Origin: [Clostridium] polysaccharolyticum
GTDB taxonomy: Bacteria > Bacillota > Clostridia > Lachnospirales > Lachnospiraceae
Length of the DNA stretch: 48,119 nucleotides
Direction of reading: 5' to 3'
Assembly: GCF_900111595.1 (NCBI RefSeq)
Contig: NZ_FOHN01000022.1
Location: 1 to 48,119, forward strand
Part shown: one piece after another, positions 1 through 7,759 of the stretch
How positions within the stretch are numbered: position 1 is the first letter of the stretch
Layout: every line of letters begins with the position of its first letter
Position numbers and translations under genes: made by a program
Notes under the pieces: model-generated
What the model was told of the DNA's origin: nothing
The model's input: the letters and a program-made list of their open reading frames with translations, nothing else
Databases searched by the model: none

Positions 1-264
1 CAATTTACCTCGAAAGAGTTCAGCGATTTCTGTAAAAAGAAGAATATTCAGCAAAGTATGAGCCGTGCAGGCTGTCCATACGATAATGCTCCAATGGAAC
101 GATACTACAATACGTTGAAAAATGAGCATATAAATCTGTTCACCTATAAAACAAAGGAAGAACTGGACATGGCGGTAAAAGAGTTTGCTTATGTATGGTA
201 CAATCATGTGCGTCCACATTCCTATAATCAAGGGCGTACCCCATATGCAGCAAGGAGTGCATAA
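1..264 (+). CDS. IS3-family transposase (OrfB, integrase core), C-terminal fragment
   Basis: The reading frame is open from the first base, so the gene is cut by the window edge and its start is not visible. The 87 residues present match the end of the rve integrase core of IS3/IS150-type OrfB proteins: QFTSKEF at the start, then GCPYDNAPMERYYNTLKNE and the closing NHVRPH motif. The Glu in PMERYY is expected to be the last residue of the DDE catalytic triad; a preceding HSDQGS motif would place the second Asp 35 residues earlier, just outside the window. The product cuts and joins the ends of its own element. Whether the full copy is intact cannot be judged here. Confidence 0.85.
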   Translation, partial: QFTSKEFSDFCKKKNIQQSMSRAGCPYDNAPMERYYNTLKNEHINLFTYKTKEELDMAVKEFAYVWYNHVRPHSYNQGRTPYAARSA

Positions 265-300
265 AATTTTATACACTAGTGTTACAATTTTGCTTGACTA
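1..300 (+). mobile_element. 3' end of an IS3-family insertion sequence
   Basis: The window opens inside an insertion sequence. It holds the transposase tail (to 264) and about 36 bases of AT-rich end sequence. The stretch just after the stop, up to about 300, probably contains the right terminal inverted repeat (it ends in TTTTGCTTGACTA). The exact boundary and target duplication cannot be fixed because the left end lies outside the window. Confidence 0.7.
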
Positions 301-492
301 GAACATATTCTATTTTTTAATGAATAAAATATCTTAAGTAAGAAACTTATACTAGTATACCACACTTTAATGTAAAAAACATAGATGATAAATCAAAAAT
401 ATTTAAAAATATAGTATTATTTTATCTTTATATACATAACATGACATTTTTTCATCATATATTCTCTATTATTCTATTTTCCTTCATAAAAA

Positions 493-2019
493 TCACTCTA
501 CTACTAATAGTATTCTCGAAGAATTTACATCTCCTCTTTTCACTTTTCCTGTGTTTCCCCGAGGAATTGCCTCGACAAAATAATATTTTTCCGGACATAG
601 CGTACGCATTTTCTTTTGAAAAAACAGTTTGCGTATTTTCTTTATCATTTCTTCGCAATTATGGAGTTCCTTTGCCACCGCATATGCAACAATCTTTGAT
701 TCTCCATCACTCGCTTCAGTTGTTACAACTGCCTCCTTAATACCTGGCTCCTCCAATATTACCTCTTCAATAGGCAATGCACTTTGCCAGACACCATTTA
801 CTTTAAATATATCCGAATACCGCCCAACATACCATAAAAATCCATCCTCGTCTTTATAACACATATCACCAGTATTTATGCCATGCTCCGTCAGTACTTC
901 TTTTGTCAGTTTATCATTTTTCCAGTACCTGCTCATTAAACTTCCACCTTTAACGAATAAGGTTCCTGCCTCTAAAGGTTTTGCTAATTGTCCTTCCTTA
1001 TTTCTTATTTCTGCCATATACCCCTTAATGGCTTTGCCCATGCTTCCATACCGCATTGTATCTGCTGTATTGGAAATTACCACAGTCAGCATTTCCGTAG
1101 ATCCGTAACACTGGTATACTTCTAATCCTGTTTTATTTTTCCAGTCAATTGCAAGTTTCTTCGGCAATGACTCTCCTGAAGAAGTGCATATCTTACAGCT
1201 TGCAAATGCAGTTTTATCCTCATTAATAAGCATTAATAAAGATAAATATACCGATGGAACTGCCTGAAACTTAGTAACATGATATTTTTTAATAATATCT
1301 GGAATATCATACATGTCATCTTCGCTGTTAATCACCAGACTTGCACCTTTGGACAAAGGAATATACAGTCCACCTAACCCATAAGCAAATGACATTTTTG
1401 AATGCGTATAAAATACATCACTGGAATTTGTATCTAAAACATATTTTCCATATGTTTCTGCTGCTACTGCTATATCCGCATGGCTATGCACTGCTCCTTT
1501 GGGTATTCCACTGCTTCCTGACGTAAACAGAACAAAGGCTTCATCATCCTTTTTTGTTACTGCTGCCTGAAAACAATCTGGCATGGAATAAATCTCATCT
1601 TTTAACTCCTCATAATTTCTTGCAATATTATTTACCCCTGTTTCTTTTAGAGATTCAAATAATCCTGAATTTGTAAAAATTTTTATAGCATCTGTTCGTC
1701 CAGCAATCTCCTCCACTTCCATTCCGGACATTTTGTGATTAATTAATACAGGAATTACTCCTGCTTTTAATGCACCCAAAAAAAGGAAAACAAATTCCGG
1801 ACAGTCCTGCATATACAGGACAATGGCATCACCTGCCGATATATTGGATTTCAAATAATAATTTGCGTACTTATTAACATATGTATTTAAATCCCTGTAT
1901 GTGTAGGCCACATCGTTATAGTACAATGCCACCTTAGTTTCCAAATCAAGTCCTAAGTTATCATGTTCTAATAAGTACTGGCTTGCATTAAATTGTTCTG
2001 GAATTTTCTCGTATATCAT
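493..2019 (-). CDS. AMP-forming acyl-CoA synthetase / ligase (benzoate-CoA ligase-like)
   Basis: A 508-residue member of the ANL superfamily, which adenylates a carboxylic acid with ATP and transfers it to CoA or a carrier thiol. Motifs in order: the Ser/Gly/Lys P-loop TSGSSGIPKGAVHSH, the A5 motif YQCYGSTEM, the hinge and ATP-binding stretch GINTGDMCYKDEDG and YVGRYSDIFKVNG, and the C-terminal lysine motif IPRGNTGKVKRGD. The overall form resembles benzoate-CoA ligase-type enzymes, but the substrate cannot be read from the sequence. The start at 2019 is chosen because GGAGG lies 5 bases upstream; an in-frame ATG at 2055 has no ribosome site. No carrier protein or other fatty-acid gene is adjacent. 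It stands alone between an IS end and the divergent tcdA gene. Confidence 0.8.
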   Translation of the reverse strand: MIYEKIPEQFNASQYLLEHDNLGLDLETKVALYYNDVAYTYRDLNTYVNKYANYYLKSNISAGDAIVLYMQDCPEFVFLFLGALKAGVIPVLINHKMSGMEVEEIAGRTDAIKIFTNSGLFESLKETGVNNIARNYEELKDEIYSMPDCFQAAVTKKDDEAFVLFTSGSSGIPKGAVHSHADIAVAAETYGKYVLDTNSSDVFYTHSKMSFAYGLGGLYIPLSKGASLVINSEDDMYDIPDIIKKYHVTKFQAVPSVYLSLLMLINEDKTAFASCKICTSSGESLPKKLAIDWKNKTGLEVYQCYGSTEMLTVVISNTADTMRYGSMGKAIKGYMAEIRNKEGQLAKPLEAGTLFVKGGSLMSRYWKNDKLTKEVLTEHGINTGDMCYKDEDGFLWYVGRYSDIFKVNGVWQSALPIEEVILEEPGIKEAVVTTEASDGESKIVAYAVAKELHNCEEMIKKIRKLFFQKKMRTLCPEKYYFVEAIPRGNTGKVKRGDVNSSRILLVVE

Positions 2020-2096
2020 AACATCCTCCAATCTTAATAAATCTCTATTTCTCATTTTTATATCTGTTATGCTGTTTTTAAATGAAATATTTTCTA

Positions 2097-2124
2097 AGAT
2101 TAACTATCTTTTGTAGAATGTCAA
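2097..2124 (-). promoter_or_regulatory. possible promoter of the acyl-CoA ligase gene
   Basis: On the minus strand TTGACA is followed after 16 bases by TAATCT, about 80 bases before the chosen start codon. The -35 box is perfect and the -10 box is weak. Confidence 0.4.
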
Positions 2125-2434
2125 ATATAATATTATAAAATGCTAAAAACTATAAAGACATATTAGAATTCGTGCAGCTCTCTCTCACGCACTAGAACAT
2201 CATTAAGTATTAGTTAAAAAAATTTTTCCTTCAATAATACTTACTTTAACTGGAATTATATATTATAAGACATAGTATAACACATATTAGGGAAAAGTAG
2301 TATAAATTTATAAAAAGAATGTTTTTTTTTTATTTTCATCCATTCTATATCCTTCATTCACTTCTCTAATAAGATTTTGTCCTATATAAACATCTTTCAC
2401 TCCCTGTAAATGCGATTTCCTTTTATTTCTACTC
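2125..2434. other. divergent intergenic region, no gene seen
   Basis: About 300 AT-rich bases between the divergent acyl-CoA ligase and tcdA promoters. The only structure seen is a pair of overlapping inverted repeats: AAGTATTA (2205-2212) with TAATACTT (2235-2242), and AGTTAAA (2212-2218) with TTTAACT (2245-2251). These could be an operator or a weak transcript structure. No convincing open frame or RNA gene was found. Confidence 0.4.
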
Positions 2435-2462
2435 TTGCTTTTCCCACAGCTTCCGATATAAT
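2435..2462 (+). promoter_or_regulatory. probable promoter of the tcdA-ttcA operon
   Basis: TTGCTT, a 16-base spacer and a perfect TATAAT lie about 38 bases before the tcdA start codon. Confidence 0.55.
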
Positions 2463-2499
2463 ATTTCTTGTACTAATTACAATTTGAAAGGAATTTACA

Positions 2500-3219
2500 A
2501 TGGAAACAGAATTTACAAGAACAGAACTCTTGTTAGGAAAAGATGTCCTTAATGCCCTTGCAAGCAAACGTGTTGCTGTATTTGGTGTTGGCGGAGTTGG
2601 CGGTTTTGCCTGTGAAGCACTTGCAAGAAGCGGTGTTGGTACTCTTGACCTATTTGATAAAGATACCGTATCCATAAGCAACTTAAACCGTCAGATTATT
2701 GCAACCTATGATACAATTGGTACCTGCAAAGTTGATGCCATGAAGAACAGAATTGCAGGCATTAATAAAAATGCAACGGTAAATACCTACCCTGTATTCT
2801 TTCTTCCTGAAAATGCAAATGAATATGATTTTTCCCAGTATGACTATGTAATTGATGCTGTAGACACCGTTACAGCAAAGCTGGAAATCGTGATGCAGGC
2901 CAAAAAAGCCGGAACACCTGTAATCAGTGCCATGGGGGCTGGCAATAAATTAGACCCGACCAGATTTGAAGTAGCCGATATAAAAAATACTTCTGTCTGC
3001 CCTCTTGCAAAAGTAATGCGGAAAGAATTGAAAAAAAGAGGCATCAATAGCTTAAAAGTGGTATATTCCAAGGAACAGCCTCTTGTTCCTAAATATGAAG
3101 CAAAACCTGATACCAGAAAAGTTGCACCAGGAAGTGTTGCTTTTATCCCTAGTGTGGCAGGATTGATTATTGCAAGTGAAGTCATAAAAGATTTAGGAGG
3201 ACTAAATGGAACGTTATAA
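2500..3219 (+). CDS. tcdA: tRNA threonylcarbamoyladenosine dehydratase (ThiF/MoeB superfamily)
   Basis: A 239-residue E1-like adenylating enzyme. TcdA (also called CsdL or YgdL) uses ATP to cyclise the t6A base at position 37 of ANN-decoding tRNAs to ct6A. The nucleotide-binding fold is clear: VFGVGGVGG near residues 28-36, DLFDKDTVSISNLNRQ next, and YDYVIDAVDTVTAK for the central strand and magnesium site. The protein lacks the ThiF/MoeB zinc-binding CxxC pairs, which supports TcdA over MoeB. An AAAGGA ribosome site precedes the start. Its 3' end overlaps the ttcA-like gene by 14 bases, so the two are translated together and form a tRNA-modification operon that ends at the terminator at 4045. 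Confidence 0.85.
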   Translation: METEFTRTELLLGKDVLNALASKRVAVFGVGGVGGFACEALARSGVGTLDLFDKDTVSISNLNRQIIATYDTIGTCKVDAMKNRIAGINKNATVNTYPVFFLPENANEYDFSQYDYVIDAVDTVTAKLEIVMQAKKAGTPVISAMGAGNKLDPTRFEVADIKNTSVCPLAKVMRKELKKRGINSLKVVYSKEQPLVPKYEAKPDTRKVAPGSVAFIPSVAGLIIASEVIKDLGGLNGTL

Positions 3220-4033
3220 AGAGATCGAACGAAGCATCATCAAACGTTTCCGTAAAGAAATCTGGCGGAAATTCATATCTGGAATCAATGATTATGATAT
3301 GATTCAGCCAGGGGATCGCATTGCTGTCTGTATATCAGGCGGCAAGGATTCCATGCTTCTTGCCAAATGCATGCAGGAAGTACAAAGGCACGGAAAAATG
3401 GATTTTTCATTAGAATTTATCGTAATGGATCCTGGCTACAATCAGGCAAACCGCCAGAAAATCATTGATAATGCCAACATAATGAATATACCTGTTAAGA
3501 TTTTTGATTCGGACATTTTCAATATCGTACATGACATTGAAGATTCCCCTTGTTACTTATGTGCCAGAATGAGACGTGGCTACCTTTACCGTTATGCAAA
3601 GGAACTTAAATGCAACAAAATCGCCCTGGGCCACCATTTTGACGATGTAATCGAAACCACTATGATGAGCATGATGTATATGGGACAGTTTAAAACCATG
3701 ATGCCAAAACTTCATAGTACCAATTTTGAGGGTATGGAATTAATCCGTCCTCTCTATCTTGTAAAGGAATCTGATATTAAATCCTGGGTTCGGTATAATA
3801 ACTTAGATTTTCTGCAGTGTGCCTGCCGCTTTACCGAAAATACAGATAAAGGCACTCAAGATTCCAAGCGTCAGGAAATGAAACAGCTAATAGAACAGCT
3901 TAGAAAAGTCAGTCCCGTAATTGATATGAATATTTTCCAAAGTGCCCACAATGTAAATATTAATACAGTAATTGGCTACCAGTATAACAGTGAAAAACAT
4001 GACTTTTTAGAATTGTATCCTGATATGAAATAA
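3206..4033 (+). CDS. TtcA-family tRNA thiolation ATPase (PP-loop)
   Basis: A 275-residue N-type ATP pyrophosphatase. The PP-loop SGGKDS lies at residues 44-49, with CYLC in the middle (DSPCYLCARMRRG) and GHHFDDVIETTMM after it, as in the TtcA/TtuA group. TtcA makes 2-thiocytidine at position 32 of some tRNAs using a [4Fe-4S] cluster held by conserved cysteines; here C-x2-C plus the later CAC could serve. The start has a good AGGAGG site inside the end of tcdA. Assignment to the family is firm. The exact tRNA position modified is not certain, because Gram-positive TtcA-like paralogues are less well characterised. Confidence 0.75.
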   Translation: MERYKEIERSIIKRFRKEIWRKFISGINDYDMIQPGDRIAVCISGGKDSMLLAKCMQEVQRHGKMDFSLEFIVMDPGYNQANRQKIIDNANIMNIPVKIFDSDIFNIVHDIEDSPCYLCARMRRGYLYRYAKELKCNKIALGHHFDDVIETTMMSMMYMGQFKTMMPKLHSTNFEGMELIRPLYLVKESDIKSWVRYNNLDFLQCACRFTENTDKGTQDSKRQEMKQLIEQLRKVSPVIDMNIFQSAHNVNINTVIGYQYNSEKHDFLELYPDMK

Positions 4034-4044
4034 TGCTTACGTGC

Positions 4045-4091
4045 AAAAGGCAGATGCCAAAGCCTATATATGGCTTGCATCTGCCTTTTTT
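4045..4091. terminator. bidirectional terminator between ttcA and metQ
   Basis: AAAAGGCAGATGC (4045-4057) pairs with GCATCTGCCTTTT, and an inner AAGCC/GGCTT extends the stem. It has a T-run on the plus side and A-rich DNA on the other side, so it can end both convergent transcripts. Confidence 0.85.
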
Positions 4092-4093
4092 AC

Positions 4094-4924
4094 TTAAAAT
4101 ACTGGAATAACTGCTCCACTATATTTTTCCTCAATAAAACTTTTTACTTCATCACAAGTGATCGCTTCTGCCAATGCTTTTGCTTTTCCAGAATCTTTAT
4201 TTTCTTCTTTTACAACAACAATATTGGCATAAGTGTCAGCACCTACCGATTTTGCATCTTCAATTAAAAGTGCATCTTCGTTTACATTTAAGCCTGCCTG
4301 CATTGCATAATTTCCATTAATAACCGAAAAATCAACATCTTCCAATACAAGAGGTGTCTGAGCAGATTCAATTTCCTTAAAGGAAACATTATGTGGATTT
4401 TCTACAATATCATTTATTGTTGCATTTAGTCCAGCATTTTCTTTTAACTTAATAATTCCGCCTGCTTCTAACATCTGCAATGCTCTTGCTTCATTTGTAG
4501 AATCATTTGGTACTGCAATTGTAGAGCCATCCTTTATATCCTCCAGGCTTTTCGTTTTTCCAGCATATAAACCATATGGTTCATAATGAACTTTTGCAAT
4601 GCTAACCAGATGTCCTTTATTTTCTTTATTAAAGTCATCTAAGAATGGCTGGTGCTGGAAGAAATTTGCATCCAGGCTTCCATCTTCTGTTGCTTCATTT
4701 GGCTGTACATAATCTGTATATTCTTTCACTTTTACTGTATAGCCTAACTCCTTAATTTTTTTCTGGAACGCATCCGAGTTTAAAATTTCCGCATGGGGCT
4801 GAATGGTAGCTCCCACAATAATTTCTTTACTGCCGTTTCCATTTCTATTTCCACATCCAGTAAAAATGGAAATGCTCCATACAGCAGCAAGTGTCAGTGC
4901 AGCAAATCTTTTCATTTTTCTCAT
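4094..4924 (-). CDS. metQ: methionine ABC transporter substrate-binding lipoprotein MetQ (NlpA family)
   Basis: A 276-residue lipoprotein of the NlpA/MetQ family that captures D/L-methionine outside the membrane for MetNI. It begins MRKMKRFAALTLAAVWSI with a lipobox FTGC and then a low-complexity linker. Family signatures follow: IIVGATIQPHAEIL, a YVQPNEATEDGSLDANFFQHQ stretch that lines the ligand pocket, and IAVPNDSTNEARALQML. The start at 4924 is chosen because AAAGGTGA lies upstream; longer in-frame starts would overlap metI. It is the last gene of metN-metI-metQ, only one base after the metI stop. Substrate specificity for methionine is inferred from the family and from the cysK neighbour. 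Confidence 0.9.
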   Translation of the reverse strand: MRKMKRFAALTLAAVWSISIFTGCGNRNGNGSKEIIVGATIQPHAEILNSDAFQKKIKELGYTVKVKEYTDYVQPNEATEDGSLDANFFQHQPFLDDFNKENKGHLVSIAKVHYEPYGLYAGKTKSLEDIKDGSTIAVPNDSTNEARALQMLEAGGIIKLKENAGLNATINDIVENPHNVSFKEIESAQTPLVLEDVDFSVINGNYAMQAGLNVNEDALLIEDAKSVGADTYANIVVVKEENKDSGKAKALAEAITCDEVKSFIEEKYSGAVIPVF

Positions 4925-4925
4925 A

Positions 4926-5615
4926 CTATTTCTCACCTTTCTTACGTTTATCAATTTTATTGGAGATGTATTGTCCAAGACTTTGTATCATCTGTACAAT
5001 CAAGACCAAAAGCACAACTGTTGCAATAGCAACATCTGTTTTACTACGATAATATCCATAACGAATGGCAATATCGCCTAAACCGCCACCACCTACAGCA
5101 CCTGCCATTGCTGTACATCCAACAATGGTAATAGCCCCAAGGGAAATCCCCAGTACAAGGGATGGCATTGCCTCAGGCAGCATTACTTTTCTTATTATCT
5201 GCATATCAGTAGCACCCATAGCACGTGCTGCTTCAATAACACCATAATCCAGTTCATTAAATGAATTTTCTACAAGACGTGCCATAAAAGGTGTTGCGGA
5301 TACAATCAAAGGAACGATTACCGCATCTGGCCCTACTGTAGTTCCTACTAACAGTCTCGTAAGTGGTTTTATGATAACCAAAATAATAATAAACGGAATA
5401 GAACGCCCAATATTTACAATAGCACCTATGATTCTATTTACCACTGGCATTGGATGAATTCCATTTGGTGCAGTTACTACTGAAAGGATTCCGATTGGAT
5501 ATCCTAAAATACATGCTGCAAAAGTAGAAAAAACGGTCATATAAAGAGTATCTGAAATCCCCTCCCATAGCATCATTCCAAATTCTGCCATAAAATTTTG
5601 AAACCAGACTGCCAT
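4926..5615 (-). CDS. metI: methionine ABC transporter permease MetI
   Basis: A 229-residue inner-membrane permease with about five hydrophobic segments and the cytoplasmic coupling loop typical of binding-protein-dependent permeases: ELDYGVIEAARAMGATDMQI. It forms the methionine channel with a MetN dimer. The start codon overlaps the last base of the metN stop (TAATG) and has GGAGGTG upstream, so translation is coupled to metN. The length is normal for MetI (about 220). Nothing appears broken. Confidence 0.9.
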   Translation of the reverse strand: MAVWFQNFMAEFGMMLWEGISDTLYMTVFSTFAACILGYPIGILSVVTAPNGIHPMPVVNRIIGAIVNIGRSIPFIIILVIIKPLTRLLVGTTVGPDAVIVPLIVSATPFMARLVENSFNELDYGVIEAARAMGATDMQIIRKVMLPEAMPSLVLGISLGAITIVGCTAMAGAVGGGGLGDIAIRYGYYRSKTDVAIATVVLLVLIVQMIQSLGQYISNKIDKRKKGEK

Positions 5616-6424
5616 TATTCGTCACCTCCTAAAAGACGTTTTGTTACTGGTGACGACGGATTGGAAAATACCTTATCTGTATTACCAGTCTCTACCACAC
5701 GTGACTGATCAAGTACAGCAACTTTATTACATATTTTCTTAACAACATCTATTTCATGGGTAATAATCACAATGGTAATATTTCTTTCTTTATTAATCTT
5801 TTGCAACAGCTGAAGAATTGATTCCGTAGTCATGCTATCCAGTGCAGAAGTTGCCTCATCACATAACAAAATAGAAGGATAGGTTGCAAGTGCTCTGGCA
5901 ATAGCAATTCTCTGTCTTTGCCCCCCGCTTAACTGGGCAGGATAAGCATTTTCCTTATGATGCAAATCTACAATTTCCAAAAGTTCATCCACTGTTTTCT
6001 TCATATCAGCCTTTTTGGCTTTCTTTTTCCTAAAGTAGCTTAATTTTGCATATTCCTCTTGTGTATATCCATCGGGAAGATAATCCTTTGGCGGAATCAG
6101 CTCCAAGCCAAAACTGGCATTTCTACGGACATTTCTTTGCATATGCAGGTTAAAGCTCTGAAAAATCATTCCAATATTACGACGGTATTTTAACAATTCT
6201 TTTTTCTTCAATTTCGTTATATCCGTTCCATTTATTAAAATTTCACCTTCTGTTGGTTTTTCAAGTAAGTTTATGCAACGAATTAAAGTGCTTTTACCAG
6301 CACCGCTCATTCCAATAATACCAAAAATATCGCCATCCTCAATAGTTAGACTGATATCATTTAGAACTCGCTGTGCCGAACTGCCTGTCCCAAACTCTTT
6401 TACTAAATTTTTGATTTCTATCAT
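5615..6424 (-). CDS. metN: methionine ABC transporter ATP-binding protein MetN, lacking the C-terminal regulatory domain
   Basis: A 269-residue ABC ATPase that powers the MetI channel. It shows the Walker A motif GMSGAGKST, Q-loop IFQSFNL, signature LSGGQRQRIAIARAL, Walker B ILLCDEATSALD and the switch histidine in IVIITHEIDVV. The start at 6424 has AGAGGAAC upstream; an upstream in-frame extension runs through the promoter and is unlikely. Two features are odd. Canonical MetN is about 340 residues and ends in a NIL domain that binds methionine and shuts the transporter; this protein stops right after the ATPase. It also carries an extra charged segment after the Q-loop, including PPKDYLPDGYTQEEYAKLSY and a Lys-rich run. 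Regulation by methionine feedback may therefore be absent or different. Confidence 0.85.
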   Translation of the reverse strand: MIEIKNLVKEFGTGSSAQRVLNDISLTIEDGDIFGIIGMSGAGKSTLIRCINLLEKPTEGEILINGTDITKLKKKELLKYRRNIGMIFQSFNLHMQRNVRRNASFGLELIPPKDYLPDGYTQEEYAKLSYFRKKKAKKADMKKTVDELLEIVDLHHKENAYPAQLSGGQRQRIAIARALATYPSILLCDEATSALDSMTTESILQLLQKINKERNITIVIITHEIDVVKKICNKVAVLDQSRVVETGNTDKVFSNPSSPVTKRLLGGDE

Positions 6425-6524
6425 TTTGTTCCTCTTTCTTCTATGTGATGTGATCTTCCAAACTGCATGGAAGCTATTCCCAAAGTGCTGGTTTGCCACA
6501 TTTTTAGACAACATAAGTGTTTCT

Positions 6525-6553
6525 AGTATATAATTGATGTGAATGTTTGTCAA
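6525..6553 (-). promoter_or_regulatory. promoter of metNIQ
   Basis: On the minus strand a perfect TTGACA is followed after 17 bases by TATACT. The leader to the metN start is about 95 bases. It holds a small hairpin (CTTCCA/TGGAAG) but no SAM riboswitch or T-box sequence that I can see. Confidence 0.75.
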
Positions 6554-6619
6554 TCTACTATATCCTTACAGTTTATCCACTTAATTTCACAATAGAAATA
6601 ATCGTATCTTATTAAAAAA

Positions 6620-7546
6620 TCAGAACAAATCCGTAGACAGATACCGTTCTCCTGTATCAGGGAGCAGTACTACAATCTGTTTTCCTTTATTCTCAGGACG
6701 TTTTGCCAGTTTTACTGCTGCATGCAATGCGGCACCTGAAGTAATTCCAACTAAAAGCCCCTCTGTCTTGGCTGCAGTTCTTGCAGCTTCATATGCCTCT
6801 TCTGTAGAAATGGTTATTACTTCATCGACCACATCGGCATCATAATTATCTGGAATAAAATTGGCTCCAATTCCCTGTAATTTATGTGGTCCCGGTTTTC
6901 CACCTGAAATAATAGGAGAATCCCTAGGCTCAATGGCAACTACCTTCACATCTGGATTTTTCTCCTTTAATCCTGAACCTGTTCCCGTTACCGTTCCTCC
7001 TGTTCCAACTCCAGCTACAAAAATGTCTACCTGTCCATCTGTATCTTCCCAGATTTCTTTGGCAGTGGTTTCTTTATGTACCGCTGGATTAGAAGGATTG
7101 GAAAACTGCTGTGGAATCATAGCATTCCCGTATTTTCCCTTCAATTCTTCGGCTACTCGAATCGCTCCACTCATACCTTCTGCCGCTGGTGTAAGTACAA
7201 CCTCTGCACCTAATGCTGTTACTATTTTACGCCTTTCCAGACTCATTGTTTCTGGCATTGTAAGAATAAGGTGCATTCCTTTTGCTGCCGCTACAAAAGC
7301 TAATCCAATTCCCGTATTTCCACTAGTTGGCTCAATAATAACCGTTTCTTTATTAATCGTTCCATCCGCCAGAGCATCTTCAATCATAGCATATGCCACA
7401 CGATCCTTTGCACTTCCTAAAGGATTAAAATACTCCAGCTTTGCAATAATCTCTGCATCATAACCATAATGTTCCTTTAGATTATCCAAAGCAAGTAATG
7501 GTGTATGCCCAATTAAGTCTGTTAATTTCCTTGCTATTTTTGGCAA
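6620..7546 (-). CDS. cysK: cysteine synthase (O-acetylserine sulfhydrylase)
   Basis: A 308-residue fold-type II PLP enzyme that makes cysteine from O-acetylserine and sulfide. The PLP lysine is K47 in NPLGSAKDRVAYAMI. The phosphate- and substrate-binding loop EPTSGNTGIGLAF and the glycine loop FVAGVGTGGTVTGTG are intact. It ends DTGERYLSTDLF, as CysK does. The start is a TTG codon at 7546: GGGTGG sits 5 bases upstream and the N-terminus MPKIARKLTDLIGHTPLL then matches the family exactly. The gene lies upstream of metNIQ on the same strand but about 65 bases before the metN promoter. The two units probably respond to sulfur supply. A perfect palindrome in the leader suggests a repressor site. 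Confidence 0.92.
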   Translation of the reverse strand: MPKIARKLTDLIGHTPLLALDNLKEHYGYDAEIIAKLEYFNPLGSAKDRVAYAMIEDALADGTINKETVIIEPTSGNTGIGLAFVAAAKGMHLILTMPETMSLERRKIVTALGAEVVLTPAAEGMSGAIRVAEELKGKYGNAMIPQQFSNPSNPAVHKETTAKEIWEDTDGQVDIFVAGVGTGGTVTGTGSGLKEKNPDVKVVAIEPRDSPIISGGKPGPHKLQGIGANFIPDNYDADVVDEVITISTEEAYEAARTAAKTEGLLVGITSGAALHAAVKLAKRPENKGKQIVVLLPDTGERYLSTDLF

Positions 7547-7575
7547 TCAAACCACCCTTTCTATTCCCTGTATTC

Positions 7576-7590
7576 ATACTAATTTAGTAT
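7576..7590. promoter_or_regulatory. perfect palindromic operator candidate upstream of cysK
   Basis: ATACTAATTTAGTAT is a perfect 7-1-7 palindrome. It lies about 30 bases before the TTG start of cysK and just downstream of a likely promoter (TTGACA, 18 bases, TATAAA on the minus strand). The position suits a repressor that blocks transcription. Confidence 0.55.
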
Positions 7591-7759
7591 ACTTTTTTAT
7601 ATCATATTTATACACCAAAGAATGGTTCTCTGTCAATATTTTTTTCATGCTCTATGTAAAAAATGATTTTTGACGATATAATATAATAGAAAAATGTTAC
7701 TATAAAAACAAAATGGGTTTCCATTTTACATGGAATATAAATAGAAAGGTTGAGACACG

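Noticed and set aside
2500-3219. The ThiF/MoeB-like gene as a molybdopterin or thiamine gene
   Set aside because: It has no zinc-binding CxxC pairs and no mo/thi neighbours. Its length and the ttcA-like partner fit TcdA.
6425-6524. Possible SAM riboswitch or T-box in the metN leader
   Set aside because: The leader is about 95 bases and lacks the conserved S-box core and the T-box sequence. Only one small hairpin is visible.
6861-7463. A 200-codon open frame antisense to cysK
   Set aside because: cysK is complete and conserved on the other strand. The antisense frame has no ribosome site and a composition typical of a mirror reading.
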